Part shown: piece after piece, positions 1 to 11,762 of the stretch | Position numbering within the stretch: position 1 is the first letter of the stretch | How the letters are laid out: each line of letters opens with the position of its first letter | Assembly (NCBI GenBank): GCA_023014485.1 | Contig: JAJOZX010003313.1 | Span: 254,501 to 318,500 of the forward strand | Length of the DNA stretch: 64,000 bases | Reading direction: 5' to 3' | Origin: Bathynomus jamesi | Lineage: Eukaryota > Arthropoda > Malacostraca > Isopoda > Cirolanidae | Made by a program: the position numbers and the translations under genes | The notes under the pieces: model-generated | Told to the model about the DNA's origin: nothing | The model's database searches: none | What the model saw: only the letters and a program-made list of their open reading frames with translations

Positions 1-440
1 GTTAATTAAAGCTCTGGACAGATTTTCATGCCTTTATCTTCCGTTCACGATTTACAATTCATTTCGTCAATGTTGTTTTGTGCTTACTTTTATGCTTGAT
101 TGTACCTTTTTTTTTTACCCTCCATAATATCATGACCTTGGAGGCTATAATCCTCTTGAAACATGGCCAATCACAGCGACTTTGATCACTTCTAAGACAC
201 CCATCCAAACGGACCCTTTTCTATATCATGCCCATTTTAAGGTAATTTACATTTTTCCTAAGGCCCATTTTTATATTTATTCTGAATGAAAAGCAAAAAT
301 CAACCTCATCGTATAAACATATTAAGTGTTCTAGAAATAATACAGATTCATAGATCCATTTGATACAGGGTATCACGCCTTATCATCAAGTGTGGAACAT
401 GAACGAGAAACCTACAGGCGCTTCCAAACTTTTAGCGGTA

Positions 441-474
<34 letters not shown>

Positions 475-1394
475 GGTAAAACTCAATTAAATTTCGAAGA
501 TTAAAATAAATATACCTTTATGAAATGAATTCTTTTTAAAGTGTCCATCACGTGACTGGCGAAAAGTTGTCAACCTCGTGACAAAAAAAAATCTTTATCA
601 ACTTCACATAATAATAATAATTATATCCTTAAGTAATTCCTTCTCCCTCTCCCAACTCTTAAACAACTCCCCCTCCTCCCCCTCTTTTAATGGAACCAGG
701 AAGAGACGTGGGATTTGGTGGGCATGCTTCGACGATGCATGCCCTCCCAGAGGCGTCTCTGGCTCTAACGAGAGACGGCTCTCGCAAAGGTCACTTGCTC
801 AAGATGCCCACCATGCCCCAACAACGTGCTCCTCGATTAAAGATGACCAAACTAAACGTTTATACTCTCCGCAAGAATGAAGACAAGGTGGACATGAGGG
901 GCACACACAGTTAGATCCAATATTCATCTAAACGCAATACCCATTGTCATGAGAGTATTCTCACATAAATTCTTATAACCGCGTCTAATATACGTATAAA
1001 AACCGACACAAAAAAAGGGGGGGGGGAGATTCCACAAGCTCCTACATACGCCCCCCCTCACCCACCTAAACAGAAAAAAGCAACTGATGTTTTTAACTAA
1101 TTAAGCGATAAAAGACTTCAAAAAAATCCTAACAGAATGTGGACCATCTGGTTTTTGGACTTCTTCGCAAGAACAAACGGACACCTCTTTACCTTTCCAC
1201 CGTCAGAGCCATCCTTCTACTTCGTTATAAATATAACCAACGTCCGTACAGTGCATCAAATGTATAAGGTAAAACCAACAGGAAACGTACAAAATTTTCA
1301 AAATTCAACGAGAAATTGTACCGATAACCTATCGAACCATCTTACCTATCTCTCTACCTTCTAGGCTAACTGCAACTGAAATTGCATATAAATC

Positions 1395-1396
<2 letters not shown>
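1..1396. other. Intergenic, no gene seen
   Basis: No open reading frame here has recognisable protein character; the ~100-codon frame starting near 578 is low-complexity and unlike any family I know. A (TG)n-(TA)n microsatellite lies at about 439-474. A nested hairpin is visible at 702-760: an outer stem AGAGACG (702-708) with CGTCTCT (754-760) and an inner stem GGGCATGC (720-727) with GCATGCCC (737-744). Its role is unknown. Confidence 0.6.
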
Positions 1397-1441
<45 letters not shown>

Positions 1442-1583
1442 CTAGCAACTGAACAAGAAAACCAGTCTATAAGAGTGAAGTCGGGAAGATCTTTTGACCT
1501 TTGCTTTTAAGAAAACGCCTCCGACAGGGAAGAAAAAAAATGCCCCCAAAAACATATATTTCTAACTAAACAAAGCAATTTTT

Positions 1584-1627
<44 letters not shown>

Positions 1628-2089
1628 GGAATAGAACAGGATAAGTTTAAAAGGAAGGCGAGACGACAAAGGAACCTCATTCACGACAGGTCCTTCTAAA
1701 GCGAACACTGAACAACGAGGTCAAAGTGTATCACTCTCCTGCATGCCCCAACGCCACAAACCGGCTATTCAAAAATGAAAATAAAAAAGTAAGGAAAGGG
1801 AGAGTTCACCTTAATTTATTCAATTTTTAACTGCATCTAAGGTAACCGACAGGGAGGTCTCGCGCATAAAGGAATAGGTCAATAGGTGACATCATACGCA
1901 CAATCCGAGTAACAAAGAAAACACACACACACACACATACACACACACACACACACACATACACACACACACACACACAATTCAGAGTGGCACCCAAAAA
2001 TGTACCCACTTTTAAAAGCAAATTATTAGAATAGTGGATACATATTTTCAGACCGGTGTGTGTGTGTGTGTGTGTGTAACTGACAGGTA

Positions 2090-2156
<67 letters not shown>
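1397..2156. repeat. Microsatellite cluster: (TA)n, (CA)n, (TG)n
   Basis: Pure TA runs lie at about 1397-1440 and 1589-1625, CA runs at about 1920-1979, and TG then TA-TG runs at about 2056-2155. Between them is unremarkable AT-rich sequence. The CA/TG tracts create spurious reading frames (VCVCVC) that should not be called genes. Confidence 0.9.
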
Positions 2157-2157
<1 letters not shown>

Positions 2158-2655
2158 CATAGCCTATCTGTAAGTTCTCAAATAATTAAAAACCAAAAAT
2201 CTATTGCAGCACTATGGGTATATTTTAAAATTACACTTCATACAACCAACCAATGTTACATCAACCATGGGTAGACCCGTTTTTCTCGAGAGTAATGAGG
2301 CTGGTGGGGCCCATGGTGTGGGTGTACCCCCGAGTCGTTGATCCGGGTCGTTGCCAGCCAGCCAAAGGAGGAGTAGCAACAGCATTGGCGGTGATGGTGG
2401 AGGGTCTTGGGGTTCCCGTTAGTCAGGAATCGGTCTTCTCAAGGCAAACGGTTCCACATTTGGTACTTTAAAAAAAAAAACTTGAGCCGCTTTAAACTAC
2501 AATAAACGTTGTTATGGGGACTGGGAGAGGGAACCGAGGGCGAGGGCATAGGGTATGCTAAAAGAGGGAAATAATAACAAGTTTCGTAACTAATGCTACG
2601 TACAAGAATCTTTTGTGTATTTATATTAGTTCGAGTTGAATAGAATTTGAGACGT
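2157..2655. other. Intergenic, no gene seen
   Basis: Nothing recognisable. A 72-codon frame at 2253-2471 has no family character. The stretch is somewhat GC-richer than its surroundings. Confidence 0.5.
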
Positions 2656-2659
2656 GACG

Positions 2660-2850
2660 AGAATTACGTCATGGCCATGGCAACATACCGCTTCCCGCGA
2701 GATTATCGTGATTACGCGATGTTCGATTCGTTCATTAATTGGATGGGTGACCATCCCCCCGCGTTCAGATGATGTAGTGACTCGTAGAGAGCTCGGTTCT
2801 CACGTAAAACTCTATGCACCTTCCGTCACGTGACTTTGAAAATAGAAAAA
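2660..2850 (+). mobile_element. 5S rRNA-derived SINE (SINE3-like)
   Basis: The head resembles the 3' half of 5S rRNA, including TTGGATGGGTGACCATC near 2740, which matches the 5S internal C-box region. It is followed by a family tail shared with the other copies: TCAGATGATGTAGTGACTCGTAG, then a CACGTAAAACTCT block and TCCGTCACGTGACTTT. The copy ends in a (TTA)n run near 2870, a plausible SINE tail. Related copies lie near 6255, 34805 and 55210 on plus and near 21370 and 49690 on minus. Known 5S-derived SINEs are transcribed by RNA polymerase III from this internal promoter; activity here is not shown. Confidence 0.7.
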
Positions 2851-3452
2851 AATGAATAACTGGAAACTATTATTATTATTATTACTGACCGGAGATGACA
2901 GAGAGCTTTCCTTAATTACCTGACCCTCAACGCGCAGTTGAGGGTAAGTGGGTAACTCCCACGACTCACACGCAAACACAATTACGCGTTATCATAACAC
3001 AATTCGAGATTTAACATCTCCACATAAATACGGAGATAAACCTCTAAATCAAAACGAACGAATACGAAAGAATAACGTCTCTCTATAATTTGAATTCAGT
3101 CGTAAATATTAACCAAATCTTGGGTAACAAAATAATATAAATCAACGACGATTTCAGCCATAAAAAAAAAACTCGCCAAAACTTAAAATTAAGGAACGTA
3201 ATTTTATCAATAGGAAGTTAAATAAATCCAATTGGGGTAAAATAGGTTCTCCGTACCTATACATACGGGTTATTATAATTTGCGCTAATAAACAAAATGG
3301 TAATAAAGAAACAAAGAATGCAACTACCGTACATAAAAGTACAAAACTATCATGCTCGTATACACGTAATTACGGGGGATCCACAAATGACTTGCTCAAA
3401 TTACTCAGTTCCTTATTTTGTTTCTAAAAATAAGGAAATTGATACATTATAA

Positions 3453-3483
<31 letters not shown>
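2851..3483. other. Intergenic, AT-rich
   Basis: No coding character. Two small perfect hairpins lie side by side near 2923-2965: ACCCTCAAC/GTTGAGGGT with a 5-base loop, then GTGGG/CCCAC. A CT-run and a (TA)n run occur at about 3452-3483. Confidence 0.5.
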
Positions 3484-3484
<1 letters not shown>

Positions 3485-3691
3485 ACTGCAATGACGACGC
3501 AGTATATTAATGTATAGAAACGACGTAAGTATAGAGGAGTGTTCTGCACACGAGGAAGAGAAATAACAAACAAATGAAAAATGAGGCACCCGCCCGGGAA
3601 TCGAACCCAGGATCTTCCAATTGCCGGTCAGACGTGCTAACCACTACACCACGGAGCCACGATAGTCAGAAGTTGTAATTCTCCTACATAG
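3484..3691 (-). mobile_element. tRNA-derived SINE, type B
   Basis: Read on the minus strand, a tRNA-like head with A box TGGTGTAGTGGTTAGC and B box GGTTCGATTCC (plus-strand GGAATCGAACCC near 3597) is followed by a tail TCATTTTTCATTTG, then TCTTCC, and finally GCGTCGTCATTGCAGTT next to a (TA)n tract. The same unit recurs near 13336-13555 and as an inverted pair near 13556-13936. The shared non-tRNA tail shows this is a SINE and not a functional tRNA gene. Confidence 0.75.
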
Positions 3692-4111
3692 ACACAGACA
3701 GACAGATAATATATTTTGTTGTTTTCCCATATCTTCAAGTAAATTGTTGAGCTTTTCCCCATGTTGGTTTCCTTAACGAAGACAACAACAACAACAACAA
3801 ATCCGACTCCATTCAGACTTGTCGCAGCTGCATTATTTAACAGTAAAATCAACCTATGAATGACACCAAGCGAAGAAACGAGAAGCATCATCATCATCCA
3901 GAAATTAATGCTGGCACACATTCTATCAATTTCAGTAGGGATTCTACGCGGCAAAATTTAAAAGAAAAAAAAAGTTGAACCAACTCTGATTTAATGAAGG
4001 AAAATGGAAACAGGTGGAAAAGAGAACGAGACACAAAAGAAGAAGACATACGGTCCAATCAGAATGGATGCATGCGAGCGCAACAAACCACCCATCCCTT
4101 CACATCTAAAG

Positions 4112-4116
4112 CGAGA

Positions 4117-4166
<50 letters not shown>
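4112..4166. repeat. (TA)n microsatellite
   Basis: Uninterrupted TA dinucleotide run in otherwise mixed sequence; source of a spurious IYIYIY frame. Confidence 0.95.
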
Positions 4167-4168
<2 letters not shown>

Positions 4169-4546
4169 CATCCCTATTGCAGAAAGAAGCACCGAGACGA
4201 ACTAAACCTATGCATCGTAAAGGGGCTGGGGACTTAGCAAAGCTGGAAAAAGAAGGAGAGGGGCCCCGAATAGGGAACGGGGGTTGAGGAATGGGTGAAG
4301 GGTGTAGGGGGTGAGGCGTAAGGCGGGAACGTATCTCCCTTCCCCGCTTTACCTGAATCAGGGTGACCTTGAAAAATCGGGTGGCACCACACCTATTATT
4401 TTTTACTAATTTTCATTTATTTGTTTATGTTCATTTATTTATTTGCCTTTAAAAAGTCCTTTATTCAAGTGTCTCCCCATCATATCATTTGGTTTCCTTT
4501 ACTCTGTTCTTAACCACATACAAAAAAGGCACAAAATAACTACATT

Positions 4547-4549
<3 letters not shown>

Positions 4550-4636
<87 letters not shown>
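4550..4636. repeat. (GA)n-(TA)n compound microsatellite
   Basis: A GA run of about 32 bases passes directly into a TA run of about 50 bases, ending immediately before the type A SINE. Confidence 0.95.
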
Positions 4637-4639
<3 letters not shown>

Positions 4640-4641
4640 AT

Positions 4642-4989
4642 GCATCTCGGTGGTGTAGTGGTTAGCATCCCTGATTAAGAATCCACCGGCCCCGGGTTCG
4701 ATTCCCGGTGACGACAGTTGGCGCGTAGCAAACCCAGTTGTTCATCCTTCAATACCATAAAATTGGTTGGTAGATAAATGGGTAACCTGAGTAGCCTAGT
4801 GGTTAAGACGATGGGCTACTGATAGGGGAGGTCGTGAGATCGAGTTCAGGCTAGGACTTTGTAATTTCTGACCACCCGTAGTGGGTCGTGGTTCGGATTC
4901 CACGTTAAACTGTAGGACTAAGGTAGAGCAACAAGTTTGACCTTCATCAGAATGACCAATTCGGACGGAAGCAAAACAAGTTACCAAAG

Positions 4990-4992
<3 letters not shown>
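4642..4992 (+). mobile_element. Dimeric tRNA-derived SINE, type A (copy 1)
   Basis: Two tRNA-like heads lie in tandem. The first has A box TGGTGTAGTGGTTAGC and B box GGTTCGATTCC. After a linker (GTTGTTCATCCTTC...TGGTTGGTAGATAAATGGG) the second has an A box (TAGCCTAGTGGTTAAGACG, 4792 on) and a B box (GGTTCGGATTCC). A tail follows: AAACTGTAGGACTAAGGT, CTTGACCTTCATCAGAATGA, then a (TA)n run at 4992-5052. Four more copies lie near 9424 (minus), 19613, 41396 and 50362. The shared tail makes these SINEs and not tRNA genes. This copy is more diverged than the others. Confidence 0.8.
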
Positions 4993-5054
<62 letters not shown>

Positions 5055-5522
5055 TTAAAATACATTACAGTATTTAATAATTTTTATTATGTAAGTGGCG
5101 ACGATCATTTGTGAGCATGTCTGAAAATCTGCAAGAACATCTGATCCGAGCTCCGCGAACATTTATTATAATGTTTTATAAAGGAGGGAATATAGAGAAT
5201 GAGTTGGGGGGGGGGGGGGGGGGGGGCAGATAACCATAGGGGTAAAGGGGGGTGACTAATCTCCCCTCTTCAACTCCCCCCCTCGTGATTAGCGTACACG
5301 ATGCATTAAAAGTATTGGAAAGGGGTGAGGCAGACACTCGTCATTTTCTATCTATCGTAAAAATTTACGATTTTTTATGGGAAACTCATATACGATTCTA
5401 TATTAAATAAATAAAATAAATAAAAACGAAAAGAATGAAATAAAGCTCATTTCAATTATTTATATCTGACCTTCGATTCATGTATATTACAAATTGAAAA
5501 AAAAAAAACCTAATCAATCGAG

Positions 5523-5613
<91 letters not shown>
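4993..5613. repeat. Microsatellite-rich stretch with poly-G
   Basis: (TA)n at 4993-5052, a run of about 20 G at 5206-5226, and long imperfect (TA)n at about 5525-5613. No gene between them. The poly-G run is flanked by G-rich sequence and could form a quadruplex. Confidence 0.8.
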
Positions 5614-5617
<4 letters not shown>

Positions 5618-5736
5618 GAAACCAGACAATATTCATATATTATCATATATTAATTTTTATTCCTCTATTTTTCAGTAAAAATATTATTCTCTTTCAAACA
5701 AAAAATAGAAAAACTCAACCGTCAGTTTTATAACCA

Positions 5737-5769
<33 letters not shown>

Positions 5770-6209
5770 ATACTCTTATATTTGCTTTTATCTTTAATGA
5801 AAGAGATGAAAGCGGAAGCGAAGCATCTGACTGTTAAAATCTTTCCTATAAAATGTTAAATTAACTCAACAGTTAAAGCAAATAAATAAAAATATCAATC
5901 CAAAAAGGGACGAACGACGTCGAATCGTCGATCAATTGATGAACCTATCAGCATTCAGTTACCGAAGAGTGAACGCTTGCTAATGGCAGTAAATAATAGT
6001 ATAAAATATACGTGTTGTAATAATGAAATCATACTTATCCAAGTTCTTTATATATATATATATATATATATCTGTAAATAAAGAACTGAATTGGGTTCGG
6101 GGGTTGTGGGGGGGGGGAGCTTCGAAAGGTGTCCCAGAAAGAACCAACTAAATAAATCTTTAACCTAGATACTGTATTCCTCATCCTTCCTGGATAATGT
6201 TAATTTAAG

Positions 6210-6249
<40 letters not shown>

Positions 6250-6254
6250 GGGAG
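5614..6254. other. Intergenic with short microsatellites
   Basis: AT-rich with short (TA)n near 5738-5772 and 6050-6070, and a (TG)n run at about 6211-6245. No coding or RNA gene seen. Confidence 0.5.
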
Positions 6255-6450
6255 AGAGCGTCGCGATTCCGAACCTCTTCTTCCCGTTACGTCAGAAAGG
6301 TTAGGCGACGTTAAATCTGTTCAGGTGTTGGATGGATGGCCATCCTCTTCCGCGATCAGATGATGTAACGACCCGTAGATCCCACGTAGAGCCGTAGATC
6401 CACTCCGTCATACTACTTTAGATGTTACGAAGGAGGTTAAACCACCATAC
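6255..6450 (+). mobile_element. 5S rRNA-derived SINE
   Basis: Same family as the copy at 2660. It retains GGTTAGGCGACGTTAAATC (5S A-box and intermediate-element region) and GGATGGATGGCCATCC (C-box region), then the family tail TCAGATGATGTAACGACCCG, CCGTAGATCCACTCCGTCA and GAAGGAGGTTAAACC. It is preceded directly by (TG)n and followed by an irregular (TTA)n-like run. Confidence 0.7.
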
Positions 6451-6510
6451 ATCTTTACTATTACTATTATTAAAGAGAGGAAAGACTGAAATCCCGATAG
6501 TATAAAAAAA

Positions 6511-6541
<31 letters not shown>

Positions 6542-6880
6542 CACTTGCAGTTGAGAATAAGGAATACAGAGCTGCAGGGAGATAACGCAATCTTGGAATA
6601 ATGGTCAATCATTACGCGCAATACAAGTATTGTTTCGATGAGAGGATTGGGGGGGGGGGCAGAGGAAAGGTCATCTCATGCTAATATTACTGTAGAAATA
6701 CGTCAACGTGTTTTGTAAACTACACTTCCTCATGGGAACCCCTTAAATTACGTCTCTCACTACGTATGAGATGTGAGGTGAACACACTGAGCGTGCTTGA
6801 ACATGGCGAACCCCCCCTTCCACCTTATTTCGATAGACAAATAAGGAACACCAGAAATAAAGAATCATAAGTTTTCTTAC

Positions 6881-6912
<32 letters not shown>

Positions 6913-7238
6913 CTATCTAAATAACCAGAAACAAATTTATCTGCATGGATGTTAGTAGCAGCTAAATTACACAAGAAAAGTAAGACAGATGTACAGTAGA
7001 CAGCTTTAAAAAAAAAAAAATATATAGATATATATATATATATATAATAACAGAAGATTCCATACACTTTTAAATTTATATATGCGAATCCTGATAAGGA
7101 ACTAACCTAGCAAATTGTGTTTTGGAGAATATAAATGATATCTCCGTTACTCCAAGGTTCTTCCTGCTGCAGTCACGTCACAACACTCTAAAGACCTGTT
7201 TGGCGTTAATGCATACCGTCTATTATATATATATATAT

Positions 7239-7305
<67 letters not shown>

Positions 7306-7504
7306 ATATTTATTGTTTTACATAACAAAATAATAGGAATTAGTTTTATTCCCCAAAGAATTTAAACGAGTTAGTGTTATTGTATATAGTGCGTAAAGAT
7401 CATTTATCATCATTATTATCATTAATATTTTATGGGTAAAAAAAACATGACAAAATTAAAATATAAATGGGTAAGTATGAAAAAGTAAAAAAAATAATAA
7501 ACTG
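6451..7504. other. Intergenic with microsatellites
   Basis: Contains a short poly-G (about 6648-6657), (CA)n near 6880-6911, a poly-A/(TA)n patch near 7008-7046, and long interrupted (TA)n at about 7225-7300. No supported gene. Confidence 0.6.
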
Positions 7505-8025
7505 ATCATGTTATGATAATAAAAACAATGAAAGGTTTATTGGCAGACTATATAGTTCATATGACAAATATTATTAATACAATAACAGTTCACATACTAA
7601 GGATAGAAATACAGTATATACAGTTGATTAGAAATAATACTGCACTGTCGAAGTTAAGTGGAGCTACAGACACACGTTTTCGTACCAAGAATTCCATAGC
7701 TTTGAGCAGTGGTTCTCAACTTTTTCTGGTTCGCGGCACCCCAGTTGGATAAAATTGAATCTGTAAGGACCAAACCTGAGGAAAGTGTATATTTTCACAA
7801 GATACCTCGTTGTAATTACAACCTCAATAAAAAATGTGGAAAAATCAATAATCTACCAAGAATCTTTGCGGCACCCCGGTTGAAAACCACTGGCTGAGAG
7901 GATAAACGACAGGACTCATGGATAGCTTGGATAATCGGGTTGGTCGATTTTTAATTCTTTGCATCAGACTGCATTGAGCACGTCTTTACCTCCGTGAAGA
8001 TCGGGACATTGCGGGTAGCAAACAT
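7505..8025 (-). mobile_element. 5'-truncated LINE copy (3' UTR), split by a hAT MITE
   Basis: The flanks of the MITE at 7707-7892 match, in the same orientation, the non-coding segment at about 44896-45240, which lies directly downstream of a LINE reverse transcriptase on the minus strand. Shared words include GTAAGTGGAGCTACAGACA, GAATTCCATAGCTT and GATAATCGGGTTGG. On the minus strand the copy ends in CCAATAAACC then an AT-rich tail, so it is a 3'-end fragment typical of incomplete target-primed reverse transcription. A shorter tail fragment lies near 25090. Confidence 0.7.
7707..7892. mobile_element. hAT-type MITE inside the LINE tail
   Basis: Terminal repeats CAGTGGTTCTCAAC at the left and GTTGAAAACCACTG at the right, with inner arms GGTTCGCGGCACCCC and GCGGCACCCCGG. 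The 8-bp flanks are GCTTTGAG and GCTGAGAG, an imperfect target duplication of the length hAT elements make. Comparison with the uninterrupted LINE copy near 45060-45080 supports the insertion. No coding sequence. Confidence 0.75.
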
Positions 8026-8049
8026 TTATATATATTTTTTTTTATATAT

Positions 8050-8339
8050 ATGGCTGCAGCGGGCCTTTGGCTTCGAAGCCGAAGTCGGTTATTATGAAAG
8101 TCATATAGCCAAAACCGAAACCGAAGCCGACCATTTAGAAAGTCGAAACCAAAGCCGAATCTTATAGAACCGGGACAGGAAATTCCATAGTTAACCCATT
8201 CTAAATTAGTAGATGTTAACTATTTTTGGTTATTAATATTGCTAATAATCAAAAATAGTAACATAAATAAAAATGAAACCCCTCAAGCTATTCAATTAAA
8301 GTTTCGAAGCTGAAGCCGAAGTCGGCTTCAGCCCCATGT

Positions 8340-8340
<1 letters not shown>
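8050..8340. mobile_element. Probable hAT-like MITE with self-similar ends
   Basis: Left end ATGGCTGCAGCGGGCC then repeated GAAGCCGAAGTCGG-type words; right end GAAGCCGAAGTCGGCTTCAGCCCCAT. The ends are inverted copies of each other and also internally repetitive. It sits between (TA)n tracts, so a target duplication cannot be read. The design resembles the hAT element at 24140, whose ends repeat GAGTCGG. Confidence 0.5.
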
Positions 8341-8390
<50 letters not shown>

Positions 8391-8705
8391 ATATATATAT
8401 TCCCCGTCAAACAAAGGAGACTTAAAACCAGCCCCCAGCACAGGGGGTCCTGTACATGGAAGTTGATTTATTTTGCCTTCGACGTTCCAACGATGAATGA
8501 CTTCGCATGAATGGACACATTTTTCATGCCCCCCCCCCCCATCTTTCTCTCTCTCTCTCTACATATATATATATATATATATATAATATATATATGTGAC
8601 GAGCGAGGTGTAGTTCTGAATACACGAAAGGCCTTGGAATCGTTTTTTTTTCCTTGTGGGTTTATATCATTCATTCATTTCACGTGTTTAATTGTGAAAT
8701 TCATC

Positions 8706-8749
<44 letters not shown>

Positions 8750-8760
8750 ATATATATATA
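8341..8760. repeat. (TA)n tracts around a short unique segment
   Basis: (TA)n at about 8341-8400, 8568-8597 and 8707-8760, with a short C-run and (CT)n near 8530-8562. The reading frames across this segment are products of the repeats. Confidence 0.85.
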
Positions 8761-8837
8761 TGAAGACATGTAATGCATTATATCTGAACTATATTACGAC
8801 TATTCACAAAAAACACTAAACCATTTTTCACACACCC

Positions 8838-8945
8838 AAAGCTACACATAATGTTATAATGTTATAATGTTTCAGACCAACAAAGACCATAGGATCCACT
8901 CATGGCTGGTCTACCTAACTGTGTTCACATTTCTGACTAATATAC
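8838..8945. repeat. Dispersed repeat shared with 40432-40515
   Basis: About 85 bp including ATAATGTTTCAGACCAACAA, GATCCACTCATGGCTGGTCT and ACCTAACTGTGTTC is nearly identical to the segment near 40438-40510. No coding content or terminal repeats are visible, so the class is unknown. Confidence 0.65.
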
Positions 8946-9423
8946 TGATGACAAATGAGTAAGTGCAATGCAAAACACTTTTTCTTTTTTTTTAACAAGT
9001 ATTTGGTCGAAAAAATTAATGTACTGAAATGTAGACACGAGAGCTGTGAAACGTAAGACCACCGCACCTATTAATACTAATCGCTTTATCTATATACAAT
9101 CCATCATTTTCAGTGTTGTAGGAACAAAAGCCAATCGGCAGTAAATCCACGAGCTTGACAACAAAGAAGTCGATCGCAGTTACGGGCATTTTATCCTTTA
9201 ATCGTTATGTCTTTGAGTTTAAAGCAAATTGCTTAGTAACTGAATAGCGAAAATTTAGGTAAAAAACTGCAATGCGAACACTTTTTCCAGGACTAACATC
9301 CTTGGTTTGGATGTAGAAACTAACTACCTTAATGACTCTTATAGAAACTATATTACGCATGAATATTCTCCGAAAACTAACAACCTCTTGGTTAGCCGCA
9401 GGGAGGCTCAAATAAACGATACA

Positions 9424-9722
9424 TATACCTTGGTTACCTTCGTTTTGCTTCCGGCCGAATTGTTCATTGACGAAAGTCAAGCTTGTCACTCCACCTTAGA
9501 CCTACAGTTTAACGTTCAATCCGAACCACGTCCCACCAGCATCCTAGCGTCTTAACTACTAGGCTACCCAGGGTACCCATTTATCTACCAACCAATTTTT
9601 TTTTCTATTGTGTGGAAGGATGAACAGCTGGGTTTTGCTTCGCCGCCTGTCGCCACCGGGTCTCGATCCCAGGGGCTGATGAATTCGCAATCAACGACGC
9701 TAACCAGTACACCACCACCATA
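9424..9722 (-). mobile_element. Dimeric tRNA-derived SINE, type A (copy 2)
   Basis: Reverse-strand copy. On the minus strand the first head (A box near 9715, B box near 9665) is followed by the linker CCAGCTGTTCATCCTTCCAC, then the second head with GGGTACCCTGGGTAGCCTAG near 9580 and B box near 9530. The tail CTGTAGGTCTAAGGTGGAGT and CTTGACTTTCGTCAATG follows. The plus-strand frames called across it are shadows. Confidence 0.8.
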
Positions 9723-9724
9723 TA

Positions 9725-11175
9725 TAAAGTTACACCTCTTATGATTCTGGCAAAGCCACTTCAGTTTGGAAAATCGACTTCCAAGCTTGAAGAATGTCCA
9801 CAACTTCCGCTTATTTCTCCAAGAATGGACAACATCCTGCGATATAATTTAAAAAAGGGTAAATAAAAAAAAACTTTCAATGCCTACTCCATTTTATTTT
9901 TATGATTTGTCGTTTCCCATTCACCGTCTTCTTTCCAACTATCGTATTGGGTACTATACCCACCTCAACGAACCGTATATAGATTAAGATATTTATTTAT
10001 ACATACAATGCCAATAAAGTCGAATATTTACGTTCGAAACCGTTCCGTTGATAAACTCTGCATTGCATCCTTTTCCAAGTCTCTCGCATAAATAACCTAT
10101 GAAGCAGCTGCAATGCAACCGTTTTATCCTACTTATCCTCGCGACAATCCTTAGGGCGCGTCTCCTACTCGAATATCGACCTTGAACACGGTTCTTGACC
10201 CTCCTCCTCCTCCTCCTTCTATATACACTTCCAGGACTAAGTTTGCACTAACCAGTGAATTCTAGAGGAAGGGGATGAGGGGGACATGAGGAACTGGGGA
10301 AGAAAAAGAAAAAAAGGTTGGGGGGGAAAGAAGGGAGAGAAGGAGTATACTGGACTGGTAGGGGGGGGGGGGATGGAGGGTGAAGTTACACATAGAAAAG
10401 TTGGCGAGTTACAGCCAATCTATCAGACGCTCGTTTTTAATACGCTAATCGTTTTATAAAAAACTAATATTTAGTTTATAGTATCTATAGTCTTAGTTTT
10501 CACTAAAACACAGAGTTACATAGAGAAAGAAGAAGGTTTAAACTAAAACTAAGCCAAAAGAAAGGAACGAATGAATTTGATCATGGTATAAACTTCGCGC
10601 CAACTACGGTTGTGACACGAGAAATGGGGCCTAATTTGGAACGAGATTTCCTTATAAAACCGTAAAACAACTATAAACGATGCATTTTGAAACAAAGGAC
10701 AAGCGGCGAAGGTGGAACTTTTTTTCGATAGTTCCCCCTCCCAACTGCTCCACCACATCAAAGGGGAACCAAATCTGTCTTAGGGCTATTTTATCGCTTT
10801 TAATACGCGTGGTTCTTCGTACCAGAACGAATAATTTTCGTTCAATTTGTTTTTTCATTAAGAATAAACCAATAGTATAAAGTACATTTTACCCGTAACA
10901 TCGATTACCTACAAACTTCTTATTCTTAGTTCGCGTATGTATACTAAATAATTAAACCGCAAATGGAGGGGGGAGAGGTGCCGTAAAATAATACAAGATC
11001 TCTCATAAAGAAACCGTTTTCTAAAAATTCAATCTCTCTTCTGACCTTCAATACTTTAACTAAACTCGCATTAAATAATAAATACACACTTACACCCCTT
11101 TAAATAGTGATTTCCTGCAATTTATTATGTACAAAAACTACATTCTCGTAATAACATATCAGTAACAATAAAATT
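9725..11175. other. Intergenic, no gene seen
   Basis: AT-rich with a purine-rich/poly-G patch near 10260-10380. Three overlapping 66-70 codon frames at about 10549-10880 occur on both strands with no family character and are not supported as genes. Confidence 0.5.
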
Positions 11176-11179
11176 AAAT

Positions 11180-11391
11180 CATAAAAATTATATATATATA
11201 TATATATATGCACTGAAATCACAGAATAACACGTGATCTTATTAATAAGCAAACAACCACAGGGAAAAGGAAAAAGAAACACGAAGTCCGAGCGCTTTCG
11301 TGATATATTCACATCTTCAGGGAAAAGATGTGAATATATCACGAAAGCGTTCGGACTTCGTGTTTCTTTTTCCTTTCCCTGTGGTTGTTTG

Positions 11392-11436
<45 letters not shown>
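11180..11436. mobile_element. Penelope-like terminal repeat, inverted pair
   Basis: Two ~70-bp arms (about 11251-11320 and 11327-11395) form a near-perfect palindrome separated by only a few bases. Each arm contains CACGAAAGCG and ends GTGTTTCTTTTTCC, CCTGTGGTTGTTTGCTTA, then (TA)n at 11395-11434. This layout resembles the inverted terminal repeats often seen in Penelope-like retroelements, which can carry hammerhead motifs. It shares the CCTGARGATG...GACGAAAGCGCT block with 20896-21316. The long frames crossing it are palindrome shadows. Confidence 0.5.
11287..11323 (-). ncRNA. Hammerhead-like ribozyme motif (dimer type), copy 1
   Basis: On the minus strand: CUGAAGA (11314-11320) matches the hammerhead core CUGANGA. 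After one extra U comes helix II GUGA-AUAUA-UCAC, then GAAA. The palindrome AGCGCU (11291-11296) would make helix III, H17 is C, and GGA after it pairs with UCC just before the core (helix I, 3 bp). The plus-strand arm has a damaged core (AAAAGA). The extra U between the core and helix II is non-canonical. Activity is unproven. Confidence 0.4.
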
Positions 11437-11438
<2 letters not shown>

Positions 11439-11704
11439 GTGAAGTGTATGAAATATGATAATCATTGCCAGCGGTGTGTAAAAGCGGAAGAGGAAAGAGG
11501 AACTACTCTTCGGCAAAAGGTTTTCCCTTAACGATTCTTTTGCTCCGAAGAATGATAAAACGAAGGGCACATCGCACACTTCAAGCATTAAAAAAAAAAA
11601 GAAAAGCCATGGCGAAGTATCAGAAAATGCAGTTTGGGCTAATTTAGAAAAAATATAATTTTGGATGACAAATTGAAAAGATTTACGCAGACAATAACGT
11701 TACC

Positions 11705-11735
<31 letters not shown>

Positions 11736-11762
11736 TGTGTATGTGTGTGTGTGTGTGTGTGT
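11705..11762. repeat. (TG)n microsatellite
   Basis: Imperfect TG run with TATG interruptions. Confidence 0.95.

Noticed and set aside
4642..4720. Apparent tRNA gene with good A and B boxes
   Set aside because: The same head with the same non-tRNA tail occurs five times, so it is a SINE. Similar reasoning applies at 3600, 13430, 13760, 19613, 41396 and 50362.
10549..10880. Cluster of three overlapping small frames
   Set aside because: They overlap on opposite strands, have no recognisable domains and no codon bias I can see.
11100..11588. 162-codon minus-strand frame, the longest in the region
   Set aside because: It is the read-through of a palindrome and two (TA)n arrays with no family character.
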